Source: Gigaspora rosea (lineage: Eukaryota; Glomeromycota; Glomeromycetes; Diversisporales; Gigasporaceae). Taken from it: DNA of 64,000 bases. The notes beneath the pieces were generated by a model, which had not been told where the DNA came from, ran no database searches, and saw only the letters and a program-made list of their open reading frames with translations. The position numbers were made by a program, and so were the translations under genes. Of this stretch, positions 11,114-24,793 are shown piece by piece (position 1 is the first letter of the stretch; every line of letters starts with the position of its first letter). The stretch lies in the NCBI GenBank assembly GCA_003550325.1, contig QKWP01000271.1, positions 96,492-160,491 of the forward strand, written 5' to 3'.

Positions 11114-11264
11114 TATATACTAGTAAAAAAATATATATTAGTCGATATAATAATATCTGTTAATTTCACTTATTATATGCAATTGATATCCAATGGGTTT
11201 CGTCTGAAGTTCCATGATATTTTCCCTATCAAATGTGTTTCATCATTATGTGTCTGGTAACTAT

Positions 11265-12640
11265 TGCGAACTTATAATCAAGTCAAAGCGGTATAAACAA
11301 ATTAGATACGCGACTAAATAAACATTAATTCCTAATGATAAATTTTCACCGTCCAACAATGTAAAAGTTCCTTCAAATATTAGCTTGCCATTATTCTCAA
11401 TTTCTATGTTTTTTTTTTGTCAATGTCAATTTTGCAAATAATAGCTGATACTCCAATATTTTTATTATTATATTCTATTTTCCAACCTGCAAAACCTGAA
11501 CGATCATATTCGACATCAAATTGTTGTTTCTCCTCAGGATTTGGTACTAGTAAATTATATTTTCCTGAGGAATATGATTTTTTCCCAACTACATGTAACC
11601 AAGAAAGTTCACCTCTTTCACACTAAAATCTTAATTTTTGTTGTATTCCATCTTCAAAGTTTTTTGTTCACCAATAATAAAATGATTTCTAATCATTGGG
11701 TGCAACATTCCAAGAATATTTAAGATATAATTCAGTGAATCATCAGGTAATCTATCTGAATCTAAGTACTGTACCATGTGACACCCTGACTTACAGCACA
11801 TCTAATTCTACATTCTTTTTACTTTATAGAAAATCATGATATTTCAGCTGCTTCTATGTCACCATTTTGCATTCATACTCTAATAATGATAAAATATTAT
11901 TTTCATGAATCATTTCCATTTTTATCGTTAAATACAATATTTGTATTAACTAAGTTCAGTCCATACATCTTGTGTCCAACGCTTAAGCTTTAAAATTGTA
12001 AATAAATTTTGGTCCATTCCCAAAATCGCTTTGTTCCAACAAGACAACAAGAATTACAGCTTGTCTATATACCTCAGCATTGCTACTAATTGCCTAAGCT
12101 TATCATTATAGGATATACATAAACATCTAACAAAAAAACTTACAATATAATTGGTTTAAAAATTTTTCTGCCAAAACAAATGTTGATTGAGTCTGATCTG
12201 CTCTTATATAACTAATAGCACTTATGCTCTGAAAGTCTGGTTTCTTCTTATAATTATAATATACGGCATCTTGTATCTTGAAGTGGAATAATAGTAAGCA
12301 TTTTCAAATATATCATAACATATTAATAGTAATCCCAATTGATAATAAAATCTACTATTCAAGAAATTTGATACCTCCCATTATAAAATCTCGATTACTC
12401 TAGAACATGACTTGAACTATAAAGGTCATTTAAAAATTTAACGCCAATATGAAACGCAATTTTTTCACATTTAAATTTATAACCATATAGTTGTATATAA
12501 TAAAACAAAACTAATAATTCCTACTATGACACCACCAATATGAGCCAAGATAAAAGGATAAATTTGAAAGACCAAAATTCAGCATGGAGGACGATGATTT
12601 CTGGGATCAATGTTACACGAGTATTTATATAGAATGGTAG
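11265..12640 (-). pseudogene. Unrecognised multi-exon gene, copy A, disabled
   Basis: I do not recognise the family. Minus-strand blocks conserved with copy B are a hydrophobic PFILAHIGGVIVGIISFVL, then FKCEKIAFHIGVKFLNDL, SISAISYIRADQTQSTFVLA, AVILVVLLEQSDFGNGPKF, YLDSDRLPDDSLNYILNILG, then YSSGKYNLLVPNPEEKQQF and YDRSGFAGWKIEYNN. Copy A has a frameshift near 11660 relative to copy B, an in-frame TAG soon after (before CERGE), and other breaks, so it is dead. The last exon ends in a hydrophobic stretch in copy B, which suggests a membrane tail. Conservation of these blocks against decayed spacers shows that the ancestor was a real protein. Confidence 0.7.
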
Positions 12641-13638
12641 TATAAAACCAGAATTTTCAGATATAAGTAAACTTTAAAACAAAACCAATCCAATCACACA
12701 ATATTTTACTAATAAAATAGCTTCGTAGAGAATGTCTTTTTAAGAAACTTAAGTTGCATCATGCTGCACCGTGCCGTATCACACTATAAAAGATCGTTCT
12801 TTTAATGGTTGAAGTACTATCTACTCTATAGTAAGAGGTACTAAAAGTATATTTTACCGCTCAATTCGAAACGTTCAACGTTATTTTTCTGTTCTTTTCT
12901 TTTATTATTTAAATAATTAACTCGTTATTTATTATAACCTTTACAGACTGTTTTCGAAAGATGTATATTCTTCAAAAAATATTTAATTCAATAAATGTTG
13001 TTTTATTATGTATGATAATAGTTTTGTTAATTATGTAAAGTCTAAGAATATTAAGAAAGAACGTGTAACTTCTTATTAAAAACTTTTCTAATAAAGGCTC
13101 TATGCTTGTAAATTGTTTTATAAACTAAGAGTTTTATTCATCTAAAACGTGACTTATTTTGTTTTGAAGTTAAACTAATAATATATAAATTACACCTGTT
13201 GATTGTCTGCATAGTTCAATGATTATCTATCTGCTTATGTCATGTGCTAAAAATGTGATTTCTGATTGGTCAATTGCCACATAAAAAACTTGTGCTTTTC
13301 TGAAAAATGCAAAAGTCCTTCATGCTCCAAAATTCCTATTCTAGCTCTGACCAAAATATAAAAGTTACAAGATGAACCATGTTTTTAAGAGTATTTTGTA
13401 GTATATCTGATTTGAAGTAATTTGTTGTTTCTAGTGCACATATTAAAACAATATATGATACATGGTTATAATTTTAAAAACTTCACCAAACCCATTATAT
13501 AATATATATGTTTGTAACAACTTTAATGTGTCATGCAGATTAGCTGCAATATGAGTTAAATGTTTGATGCACCTAAATTTTATATATAAATTTGTTTATT
13601 AATAATAAAAAATCTGTCAATTTAATTTCTAGATATTA
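12641..13638. other. Copy A backbone, no gene
   Basis: This is noncoding duplicate backbone. It contains the empty site for the 3.4-kb insertion of copy B (near 12940-12950) and, at 13381-13400, the intact single copy of ttttaagagtattttg where copy B carries the SINE-like element at 54371-56856. Confidence 0.6.
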
Positions 13639-14104
13639 CCATAAATTCTTGAAATAGTCGGTAGGGTGCACTATTTTGACTATATGCATGCTTTTTTGCG
13701 TATACCCATGGGTGTTATTTGAATAAATAGGTTATTTTTTGGATATAGAGGTTTTCAAAATAATGCCATAGGTAGTATTTTATTAAATAATATTCCCACA
13801 ACATTTGAATTACTAATGCATGCATACATACTGCATACATATATACATGCATACTAAAATCAAAAACCTCAACAATAGCCAACCATATAACAAGTTACGA
13901 CTGAATATAACCAAGTGCTTTTTTTTTTTAATACATAATTTGCATATTTTTTTTATTTACAGTAGTATTAAAATTTTTAAATAAATAAAAAAAATACAAA
14001 TAAATAGACAGGTTCTCTCAACAATTTAGTGAAGAAAAGGATGAAAATATAATGGATATAGATGTGCATGACAGGATGGTAAATGACCTAAATGACCTTG
14101 TAAC

Positions 14105-14357
14105 CAGTGTTGTTACTTGGACATTTTTTGGACATTTTGGACATTTTTTCAAATTAAAATTACTTAAAATTTTATTAAGATAATCTATTTTAATTTTTTT
14201 ACCAATTAGTCCAGCACCTAAAAAAATATATAATTATATATATTTTTTAAATTACTTTATTGATTAGTTAAACATGGGACATAGGCTTGGACGATTTTGG
14301 ACAATCTTGGACGTTGGACAAAAAACATAGTATGGACACGTCCAAGTGACAACACTG
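14105..14357 (+). mobile_element. hAT-type MITE, copy 1 (8-bp target duplication)
   Basis: The ends are cagtgttgttacttggac and, inverted, cagtgttgtcacttggac. Flanks cttgtaac and tttgtaac match in 7 of 8 bases. The interior is nearly identical to 48997-49247 in the same orientation. Confidence 0.85.
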
Positions 14358-14821
14358 TTTGTAACTCAAATGAATAATAATCAGATGTTGGTCATTTCAA
14401 AAGGTGAAATGTCCTATTAGGTCATTCAAAATTTTATATTAAACTAGAAATATAGTAATATAGTTTAATTAGTTATTTAAATAAAACAAATATATTTCAT
14501 CATATTAATATATGTAAATGTAAATAATTTTTATGCTCCCAACTAACCAGATACAATAAAATAAATAATTTTTATGCTCTCAATTAACCAGATGCAAATA
14601 AAATAAATATTTAAATAAATAGTTATGAATTAACTTAAATTAATAAAAATTTATAATATTTATAACATTAATGTGATTAAATAGTATTTCTTATAAATAG
14701 CTTATTTTAAACATTTAGATTATTAATGAATACTTACTAATTAAAATTAAAAGCAATATTCGTGAATACATTATTTTAGATACTTAAATTATTGACTTTG
14801 TTTATTTGGTGAGTCCACAAA

Positions 14822-16215
14822 TCCTAAAATTATAAAATGATGCCCATATGAAAATGTCTCCTTTAAACTATCTGATTGGACAATCTTGCATATATGTGCA
14901 TAAACTCACAAAATTTAAATCAGCTAACTTTATAAGAATTATGATCATCGGTAACTGTAATTATGCATGATTTATGTCATTATAATTTTGTAATCGATAA
15001 ATTAATAATCAAAAAAAATAAAATCAAGAATATAGTTATTTTTAGTTACACTCGATTGATATCTATGATTTTTAAAATTTGATTTTCGTCCGTTATGCAT
15101 ATTTTGTGGATATTAGATTAAATGACATATAGATAACCTTAATAACATGCGCTAGTGAGTCATATACTGTATATCACCAAAATAGTACTATAAGGTAAAC
15201 TGAATTTTTACAGTATCTCATGGTAGAAATCATTATAATTTTTAATACAAACTAACACACCTTACAGTAATTCATAATGCAGAATCAATATTAGATATGT
15301 ATTGTGCGTCAAATAGGTTTATAGCAGAATTTTTTATAGTAATTCACAATAATTCTAATACAAGCTAACTCTCGTTAGCAGAATAGTTTTACAGTAGCTC
15401 ACCAATGCAAACTAAAAACTTCGACTAATTCAAATATAGCCCCACAAAAATCAAAATACCAGAATAGCAGGCAAGTGTTTAAAATTTTCCTATATAACTT
15501 ATTAGAAATCGTGAAAATTCTATGCAAAAACAAAACTTACACAACTTTAAATTATATACAGTAGTAACTGGAATAGCAAATAATTTCAAAAAAGATGGTT
15601 TACCGTAACTTTTGATGAAAATAATAGTAATTGCAATGCAAACCAACTTTAAACATAGTATACTGCATTATTGTTCTTTTTGATTTAGTTTAATTTAATC
15701 ACTTTATGAATGTTTTTTACGAGCATCGTGAGTTCTACAATTACAATACAAGCAATTACCTAAATTCGTTATATTTTCAGAATCCATTTCATTACTTTTT
15801 GGTAATTTTATTATATTTAATATAGAAAATAAATCTGAAAAATGTAACATTATATGTATCGTAATCATGGAACTCACTGAGCTTGCAAGCTGATCAAATT
15901 GAAAAGAACGATAATAAGTTCTTTAGCGAATCGTTTTTCAATAGAACTAACGGTAATTTAATTGCAATTAGGCTCAATTATAGTAACATACTGAGATAAT
16001 GGTAAGTTTTGTAACAGATTTGTTTACCATAACTCATGATAATTCTGATAAAGCTAACTCAACCTTAAACACAGACGGAATAGCGAGCAAGTTTCGTAAG
16101 AGAATTTTTACAAATCTTTGGTAGAAATCATGGTAATTCAAATGCACACCAACTCAGCTGCATTGATTAATTGAAAAAATCAGGGGCGCCATAGGCAGCC
16201 CCAATTTTTTCTTGT
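14822..16215 (-). mobile_element. Satellite-bearing element, copy 1 (~1.4 kb)
   Basis: It starts tcctaaaattataaaatg and ends at ttttttcttgt, just after a GGGGC...GCCCC hairpin (about 16181-16200). The second half is the ~100-bp satellite in reverse orientation. It aligns end to end with 61581-63020. No coding frame is conserved. Confidence 0.75.
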
Positions 16216-16234
16216 ACAATATAAATAACCATTA

Positions 16235-16385
16235 GGGTGGTGACAGATATTATGTAATATTTTAAGGGGTCTCTGAAATCTTACGTTAAATATAGACGTG
16301 CATAATAGCCAATCAAATTTCTCTTATGTAGGGGGAGGGGGTAGGGGTATAGTAAAATAATATTACGTAATATATGTCACCACCC
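16235..16385. mobile_element. Foldback MITE with TTA duplication
   Basis: The 151-bp element has inverted ends gggtggtgacagatattatg and is flanked by TTA on both sides. The TTA site and G-rich ends fit PIF/Harbinger-type insertion. Confidence 0.7.
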
Positions 16386-17897
16386 TTATTTGTTTGTCAT
16401 ATTTTATGAAATTTATTTATCTATAAAAGGAAATAAGATGAATAATTAATTGTGTTCTATGAAATGTAACTACTGAGTTATAATATGGGACTCAAAAAAA
16501 ATACAGCCAGTGTTTATAAAACTTATTTTAATACTTAGATTAGTAAATATCCTTTGTGGATCATTATAACAAATATTTGTGAATAATTTATTTAGATCTT
16601 AGATTAATAAATATTTTTTATACTATTAAGTTCTATAAGTGAAATTAAATAGTAAATATCATAATTTGAATAACTCATTTTAGACCTAGATTATAAAATA
16701 TTTTTATATTCACTAAGTGTTGTAAAATATATAAAATTAAATAATAATATTCATAATTCAAATAGCTTAAATATTATTAAAATTTGTAAGCCTCTATATG
16801 ACCATTGACCTGGGCTATGACTTGAAACATATTACTGACTGGGTTTGGTCTCTAGGCACAGTATCTAATCATACACAAATATTAAATAACCCACTAACTC
16901 AGCCTTTCCCAAATGACCCAAGTCATTTCTAAATAATCTAAGTCATTTGGTAACAAGTCATTTTCAAATGACCTAGAATTTAAATGACCATAATGACTAG
17001 TCTTTCTAAAGTCATTTCAGGTCATTTGCAAAATTGGCAAATGACCAGATTATTTACCATTTCTGGTGTACAATAATACAAATAATATTATAATAAATAT
17101 TGATGAAAATAAAAAAATAAAAGATGAATATATAATGGATAATTAGTATAATGTTAAGTATAGCAAGAATTTATAATCCATTAAATATTACTTCACTGTT
17201 TGTTAAAATATCCATACAATATATTGTAACTAGAATTCTAATTAGATATGGTCTACTTTAAACCAATTATTTCTTCTCTGCTTGTTAGAAATTTCTAAAA
17301 TAGAAAATGAATTTTTTAGTGAAAAAAAACATAAACAAGGCCATGCTAATTTTAAAATTTAAAAAACAGTTTGCTACTTACCTAATATTTTTAAATTTTT
17401 GCTCCAAAATTTATTTCTGTTTTTCTGAGAAAAATTTCTACTAAAAATGTAAAAAAAAAATGTTGAATTTATATTTTCTATGATCTAATAAATACAAAAC
17501 ACTTGTTTGTGCTTTTGTTTTAGACAACTTAATATAGCAAATATTTGTCAAATTATCTGGTTATCTTAAATTCTATATATAAAGACTAAAAGAAAATTGC
17601 ATAGTAAGATTTTAAATACATTTTCTATAAGTGCTTTTTATGAATACTTATTAAAACTGAATACATACATAATCTCTATAAATGCACTTTCTTTTAGTAC
17701 ATGTTTGTTAGAGTTTTGGTCCATATAGGTAAGTGCATTTAGATCTGACTATATAATTACGAATGTGCAAAGGCATTAATATGTAAATATGTAAATGTGT
17801 AAATGCATAAATGCATAAGTGCATGAATGTGTATACCAATATGCATGTATACATGAATGCTTTTACTTTTTTTAACTATTATAGTTATTTTTTTATA

Positions 17898-18240
17898 ACT
17901 TTAAAGCTATATAATTTTTGATCTACTAGTCCATTTTAAATAATTTTACTAGAAAATGTTTATCTCTTTGAGATGATCCAACAAGCCAAAAATCATAAAA
18001 ACCCAATTACAGAGTTATGAGAAAATGCACTATCAAATAGGTAATGCACCTGAAATTGGTTTGATCTATGTTAAGCCAATTTTAGGTGCATCACCTATTT
18101 GATAGCACATTTACTTATAACCCTGTGATTGGATTTTTATAATTTTTAGCTCATTGAAATCGTCTTAAAGGGACAAACAGTTTGATAGTAAAATTATTTC
18201 AAATAGACTAGAAGATCAAAAATTATTTAGCTTTAAAGTT
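17898..18240. mobile_element. Palindromic element related to the PIF-like interiors
   Basis: Arms of about 170 bp start aactttaaagctatataatt and end in the complement. The arms contain the 'gatctactagtccattttaa' and 'gatgatccaacaagcc' blocks that also occur inside 25946-26850 and 60763-63676. The centre holds aggtgcatcacctatttgat and its partner. Confidence 0.65.
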
Positions 18241-18682
18241 TTAAAAAAATAAGCTTTTTTATAAATTCCAAAAATCGGAGTATATGAATTACTATTTATC
18301 ATATCAGCAGATTTACACAATTGGACCTTTTTTCAAGACCCTGATTTTCATATAATTTTGCAAATCAAACCACCTTATCTCTAAGATCTAATGGGTTGGC
18401 GCTTATCTAATGGGTTTATTTATATTGATCAGTTATTTGTTGATCATCTGATCATCATCTGACCAATGAATTTTGTAAACAATCGAATTTTGGGGACCAT
18501 TTTTAGGGCCCATTTTCAATTTCATAAATCTGCTAATATGTATAACATAATACAATATAAATGTATAAGGGGTGCAGATTATATTGGGGTGTGCATGGGC
18601 ATTATTTTGAAACCAAATATAAAATTTTTAGGGGTGAAATTTTCAAATTAATGCCCCTGCTCACTATTTCAAGAATTTACAG

Positions 18683-19971
18683 TATTTAACTTTTTTAATA
18701 TTGGGAGATTCTTAAAATAAAAAATAATCTTGATCATAAAGTTAGTCTATTTTTTTATGATTTTTATTATTGGTTTATAAATAATACATATTATTTTATC
18801 AAAAAGAGGAATGGCCAAAGCTATAAAGCTATATATATACCCACATAATTTGTTGAAATTTTAGTTAGTTATAATTTACATCAGAGCCTGTTTAATATTA
18901 GAGTTTGGGTTAAGGTTACAACTAATAAAAGTAAAATTGCCTTTCTATCATTTTTTATTACTGGTCCAAGATAGGTTTAGAATGCTGTTTTTATGTTTTT
19001 GCATTTTTTTGTTTTTTGATTTCTTTGAGCTGATCTGTGTAAACAAAATTTTGTACTCTATTTGGTTGATTTAAATAAAAATATCATGTGGGTACATGGC
19101 TTTAGACTATCTTATAAACAGATAATTAGACTACCAACTAAATTAACAAATTCTAATTACTATTTTGGTGAAATGATATGCATTACTTATAAACAAACAA
19201 TAAAATTATGAAAAATATACTATTTTACAATCAATATTATCTTCTATTTTATTTAACCTACTCCTGAAATTTTATAAGAAAAATCTCCAAATACTACAGA
19301 AGTTACAAATGATACCCATAATAATTGTTTAATTTAGGTTGTAGTTTATTAAAGAAAAAGTATGACCAAAAATTAAATTAACTAATTTTTTATTATTAAA
19401 AACTCAGAAAACAAAATTTTTCCAAATTTTATATATAAAATTTAGGTGCATTAATCATTTGACCCATATTAAAAATTATATATATATAATCTGTTTAATA
19501 TTACATGTGACTATTATTTTTTTATTATACAATATTGTATCTTTCATAAATCTATAAAAAAATAATAAGTTTTTGTAAATAAGCTATGTTATTATTTTTT
19601 ATTATACACTATTGTATCTTTCATAAATCTATAAAAAAAATAATAAGTTTTTGTAAATAAGCTATGTTTTTTTGTTTATATTTAGTATTATATATTGCTA
19701 TCTATAATGATTTTCTACTAGAAATTCAAACAATCTTCAAATTATTAATAGCAAAAAATAATTTATTTTTAAGTATATTATTTTTAAATATACATATACT
19801 ATATATATGTGTATATGAATAAGTTTTATAATAAATATTAATTACAAATTATAGTTATATTGTTATAGTACTATAGCACTATAGTGCTACCCTATATGTA
19901 ATAAGCAAAATTGGTATAACAAGTAAATCAAAGCAATTTTTAACAAATGAAATAAAATTTCTTTAATATTA
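18683..19971. other. Copy A backbone, no gene
   Basis: This is noncoding backbone matching copy B. A local tandem duplication of about 90 bp lies at 19515-19670 (attgtatctttcataaatct occurs twice). Confidence 0.5.
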
Positions 19972-20137
19972 GGGGCGTGCCATTTATCATGTGATATTTT
20001 TTATTTAGTAGCCACCCCTATCCATGTATGGTGTGATCACTTTATCTAATTCTGATTGATTAATATAATATATAGACGTGATCACTACCTCTAACCATGT
20101 ATCCATGGTAAAAATCACATGATAAATGGCATGCCCC
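19972..20137. mobile_element. Foldback MITE with TTA duplication
   Basis: The inverted ends ggggcgtgccatttatcatg and complement are flanked by TTA at 19969-19971 and 20138-20140. A 166-bp PIF/Harbinger-like MITE. Confidence 0.8.
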
Positions 20138-20440
20138 TTAGAGAAAAAAAGATATTAAGTTAGAGTTAAATAATAATTATAGTAAAATTTAACAAGAAAT
20201 TTTTTATTAAAGCCCAAAAAGTAGTTTTTTTAGACCAAATTTAAAGATATAATTAATTTTTAAAAAATTCTTTATTTTTGTTATACAAACTTGATCTATA
20301 TATTGCATATGATTTTAAATTTTAATTGGTTAAAATGCTTTAGCACTACAGTACTATAGCACTATAAATTAAAAACTTATATAAATTATAAAACAAGAAA
20401 AGAAAAATTTTATTATAGTATTATATAGTAGTACATATAA

Positions 20441-20967
20441 GGGGCATTTATAAATAATGTTATGTACCCCCTTATAGTAGTGCTTGACTACCCCTCTACT
20501 ATATAAAAAATTTTTCAAAATCTATATATTTAAAAATAAAATTTTACAAAAACTTAAATATATTGTGAAACAGTAATCTGATTTAGATGTTTTTTGTACC
20601 ATTTGATTCATCTCAGTGAGACAAATCCAATAATACCAAAATTATATCAGTTGGATCATTGAATCAAAAGATATTCACAAAAAATTATTTGGTTATATAG
20701 TAATTTTTATAAGAAAAAATATGACCAATAGTATTTGGCCAATACTTTTAATCCAGTAATCGAAATGAAATAAAATTGGTACCATCGACTCCTCTTAATG
20801 AGACGAATCAAATGGTACCAAAATCATTAAATTTGGACTATAAGATCAGTTTTTAGCCAATTTTTTTTAAAAAAATTATGTTAAATTTTTTTGACCCCCT
20901 ACTTATCAGGAAAAATGTTATCTTTCGTCCAACTCCCTCTTGTATAATGTTATTTATGAATGCCCCC
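20441..20967. mobile_element. PIF/Harbinger-like foldback element F1, copy 1
   Basis: Inverted ends ggggcatttataaataatgt and complement are flanked by TAA on both sides. The interior has mirrored blocks around ctcagtgagacaaatcc and gtaccaaaat. Further copies lie at 24794-25565 and 53357-53895. Confidence 0.8.
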
Positions 20968-21354
20968 TAAATAGCTTTTAAAATTTTTTGTAACAGTTTA
21001 TTTTAAGGCTATACAATATATATAGATTATTATAAGTAGTAGGCTTTTACAAGAGCTTGGGCTACCTATGGAAGGACTGGACCAGGGTATCAATTTTTGA
21101 ACCCCATATAAGGTTAAAGGCTCCAGGTACTAAGCTTTTATAAAGATGGGTAGAGCTAGGGTAATGCTACTATCCTGTTCTTTCAGTCTATGGATACCTA
21201 TTAAAATGTTATATATGAATAATAACCAATTATAGTACAGTGAGTAGTGAATATATATACATAAAACTCGTAAGTTTTTCTTGGTTTTAAAATTTAACAA
21301 AATTAATACTAATTATAATAACCAATACCCAATATACTAAAACTTCTATTGTCC

Positions 21355-21520
21355 CAATATGCTAAATTACCAATACACTAAAGTACCAAGTACTAAAGTG
21401 CCAAGCCACTAAAGTACCTATGCACTAAAGTGCCAATCCACTAAAGTGCTAATGCACTAAAGTACCAAGCACTAAAGTACTGACACACTATTGCACTAAA
21501 GTATCAGTATATAAAGTATA
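21355..21520. repeat. Minisatellite, cactaaagt(a/g)cca unit
   Basis: Around ten irregular copies of a 12-17 bp unit centred on cactaaagtaccaag. It ends where the MITE at 21522-21759 begins, and a short fragment (ataccaatgcatacttacca) follows the MITE, so the MITE probably split the array. Confidence 0.7.
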
Positions 21521-21521
21521 T

Positions 21522-21759
21522 GGGGTCTTTGCCTTGAAAATGACCTTACGGGACTATGTAGATCTTATGGATAAAAATTAATGCTTCTAGCCATCCAGTA
21601 ATCAAATTCAAATAAACTTTTTTTTATTTTGTAAAACTCACTAAGCTCTACAAAATAAAAAAAGTTTATTTGAATTGGATTACTGGATGGCTAGAAATTT
21701 TAATTTTTAGTCATAAGATCTACATAGTCCCGTAAGGTCATTTTCAAGGCAAAGACCCC
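21522..21759. mobile_element. Foldback MITE, ~100-bp arms
   Basis: The arms start ggggtctttgccttgaaaat and are nearly perfect reverse complements for about 100 bp around a short loop. The flanks are tatat and atata; the exact duplication cannot be fixed within this AT run. Confidence 0.8.
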
Positions 21760-22970
21760 ATATACCAATGCATACTTACCAATAAATAAAAAAGCATGAA
21801 GCTATCAAAAACTTGGTATGTCAGAATAGAAATTTACTAGCATAGCTAGGATATATAAATTTATTAATAAAGATTTTTTATTTTAGTTTGGCTAATCTCA
21901 AATTTTTTTTAAAAAAAATTCTGGATAATTTTTTTAATTTTTTATAAATTTTTGGCAAATTTTTGCTTTTTTTTTGATCTTTATAGAGATTAATCTTTAA
22001 TAATTTTGATGTATCATGCTTAATATCATCCAGTTTTATGTGAAATTTGGTAATTTTAATCTCATATTGTAATTTTGAACTTTTGAACTTTTATTTGTTT
22101 TTAAAATTTTATATTATATATAATAATAGATATTAGTTAGAAATTGGTTTTATTATAGAAGTTTGAAAATGCCATCAAATGTTTCTTGATTACAGTGATT
22201 TTACAAACTAGTAAAAATTTAAAGATTTTTATATCATAATGAAATTTATTTGCAATGAAATTATATTGGGAAATCTTTATAAGAATACAACTATTGATTT
22301 CTTAATTCTAAGACAATTGATATATTATTAATAATTTTACTAGTTCTATTTTGATTTCTTTTGAATTATAGTTTTATCAACTTGGGTATAAAGTAATTAT
22401 CTGTATAGTAAATTTTTATGATAATCTTATTTGTATTAAAAGAACGTAAAGAGAATCACAAATTTTTATGAAATACTGAATAAACTATATTTACTATAAA
22501 ATTCTGGATGTATATATAAGAAATATTAGATAGTTATACTTTTGGGCAATAATCTTTTGGGCATATAGGCTGTTCAAAGGGTACATGTCCTAAATGGACT
22601 AGGCTTAGATGTTAAAAATCAAGCCCTAGGATAAAAGTAGTGCTTAGGCAAATGGGTTCTTGTACAAATGAATAGGATTAGAGTACTACTAGTACTCACA
22701 CAGACTATGTAAAAGCTCTAATTTTAGTACTGATCATCATAACTATCAATTTATACTACACCATCTCGATCCCTATATGCTTTTGGATATATTCCAACTC
22801 CTATAGATTTTTTACAAAAATATTAATCAATGAGTTTGTACCTAATATACTTCACTCTAATTTTACCCTAAAACTAAAGAGTTTTATTGGATTTCATTGG
22901 ATAAAAATCACAGGGTAAAATTTTTGTATAAGAGCTACTATAGCTGTACATTCTTGTAGCTCAAAATAGT
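21760..22970. other. Gene-free AT-rich stretch
   Basis: I see no supported coding frame or clear repeat here. Confidence 0.45.
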
Positions 22971-23411
22971 TAATTTGTAATCCATCTAAGAACTAGTAAA
23001 ATAACATAATAAATTATGGAGAAATTTACTATTGTTTTTTGTCTTTTTCAGAATCTGGAGTTTCCCAAAGGACAAACTGATTTTCTACTAAGTAGACATC
23101 TCTTTTAAATTAAATAAAATTGTAAAGGCGAAAATTCTTGTCATAATAGCAGTTAAATTATTAAAATTAGCCTAGTGGATTACGGAATATGAGCATTTTT
23201 GTTTTTGTAACTATATAGTGTAAACAAAAAAGTAAACATATAATCGTGAAAACAAAAATGCTCATATTTTGTGGCAAAAGAGAGGTTTACTTAGTAGAAA
23301 ATCAGTTTGTCCTTTGGAAAACTCCAGATTCCAAAAAAGGCAAAAAAACATAGTAAATATATCTCTACTATTTACTATGTTTTTACTAGTTTTTAGACAA
23401 ATTACAAATTA
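22971..23411. mobile_element. Foldback element, ~440 bp
   Basis: The ends taatttgtaa and ttacaaatta are followed inward by paired aactagtaaaa, then ggagttt(c)cc aaaggacaaactgattttct blocks, then aaaaatgctcatatt near the loop. Arms of about 130-200 bp with small indels. No coding capacity. Confidence 0.7.
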
Positions 23412-24099
23412 ATTATTATTGCTTATCGTGTGCCCCTTTCTTGTACACAACTGTTATAACCAACTTTTGTATCTACAAGTCATGTCCTTTTATAACAATG
23501 ACATAATATAGTATAGGATAGAGTTGCGGAACAAGCTGCAGGAAGTCATATAAGCAGATCTTTTTTGAGTATTATACTGACTCTTTTTTTTCTTTTCTTT
23601 TTTTTTTTATAGAAAGTCCAGTATTTTTGTTATAATTTATTGCCCTTTTTTTTTTCTTCTTTTCTTTTTTTTTTGGTATAGTAGAGCAGTATTGGCAATA
23701 GATATACTCTATTGAAAAAATTGCAAACCAATGGAACCAATAGAGCTAATAGAGCTATTGGAATTCAATATTAGCTATTAAAAAATATACTAAAAATACT
23801 ATATTATAATCTAGTTGGTCTCTATTGGCTCTATTCGCAAATTATTCTCAATGAAGCAATAGTGTGATCCCAATAAAGTTGTTTTTGTTTTTCATTCACC
23901 CAATGGATAAATGTACCAACTCTGTAGTAAAGGGATTGCTGGACACAATATTAAGTAAAAATTCAAAGAACAAAGAAATTAATGCAGATTATCACATTAC
24001 TCAAATACTATTTCACATGAACAAGTCCCGTGATTATTATCACATGACTCACTTTATTCAGAAGCAGATTATTATATATATAATATACTAGATTATTTT
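23412..24099. other. Gene-free stretch with T-rich tracts
   Basis: Two T/C-rich tracts (23580-23610 and 23645-23675) share a ttttcttt pattern. The 75-codon frame at 23864-24091 has no recognisable features. Confidence 0.4.
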
Positions 24100-24237
24100 A
24101 GTGTTGTTACTGGAAGGTCACTAGAAAGCTACTAGAAAAAAATCAATAGTATTACTAACTTAAAGTTCCAGTAACACTATTAATTTTTTTTCAGTGATCT
24201 TCTGGTGACCTTTCAGTGATCTCCTAGTGACAACACT
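24100..24237. mobile_element. Small hAT-like MITE
   Basis: The ends are agtgttgttactggaaggtc and, inverted, agtgttgtcactaggagatc. They resemble the hAT MITEs at 14105 and 48997. A tactagatt sequence is found on both sides, but the left copy is a few bases from the end, so the duplication is imperfect. Confidence 0.6.
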
Positions 24238-24793
24238 ATACTAGATTTTATTGGACACTGTTGCTCAGAAATTATGCACTGAGGATCATTCCTGTTACCA
24301 CTAATCTATATAGTATACTAGTATATTAGCCTGTGCTTCTGGCATATGGTTATACTAGTAGTCAATACCAGGAACAGAGTTTTCCATAAGTAAAAATAGA
24401 AAGCATAGTTTACCAGACTAGTTTACCAAATGGTCAAGAGTGTGTATCCACAAAATCTTGTATTTGGTTGGTTGCTATAGTTGGCTATAATTTCTAAATA
24501 TGTAAACTCAGATAATTTTAGGGTCGCTCAGCTATTTAAAGTATTACTATTGTAACTAAATAGTAGTAAATTTTAGTTTCTTAGCTACTTGCATGCCAAT
24601 ATTTTTTGATTAGCATAAGCATAACCAATGTGATCATAACATGTTTTGTGCAATTATACTGGGAATAGAGTGCAATGTAGTTTATAGGATGAAATAATAT
24701 GAACAAATACAGTTTTTTGATTGGTTATATTTTTATATAATATTGTAAAATGCGATGGTCTATTTTGCATTTTATATTAAACCAGTTTGATAT

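Larger units (their letters stand above)
14061..17073. mobile_element. Nested element with atggtaaatgacc inverted ends
   Basis: The left end gatgtgcatgacaggatggt continues into aaatgacctaaatgacc. The right end is its diverged reverse complement (ggtcatttgcaaaattggca to ttaccat). Both ends contain many degenerate aaatgac/gtcattt motifs, most clearly at 16890-17060. The boundaries are approximate. Confidence 0.45.
13639..18682. mobile_element. Composite ~5-kb insertion with inverted ends
   Basis: The ends read ccataaattcttgaaatag and, inverted, ctgtaaattcttgaaatag. Flanks tatta and tattt fit a short target duplication, and copy B shows the uninterrupted site near 57105. No transposase frame is visible. 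At least five smaller elements are nested inside. Confidence 0.65.
11255..19940. repeat. Segmental duplication, copy A
   Basis: The backbone of this stretch is collinear with 39410-64000. Matched blocks include 11280-11765 with 39415-39900, 11775-12490 with 44935-45685, 12510-12940 with 50005-50424, 12945-13395 with 53899-54370, 13395-13638 with 56873-57110, 18690-19650 with 57115-59490, and the last bases with 63940-64000. Each gap is a mobile element in one of the two copies. Confidence 0.85.

Noticed and set aside
15100..16160. Regularly spaced 'tagaaatcat..aat' motifs read as binding sites
   Set aside because: They are the monomers of the ~100-bp satellite in reverse orientation, seen elsewhere in plus orientation.
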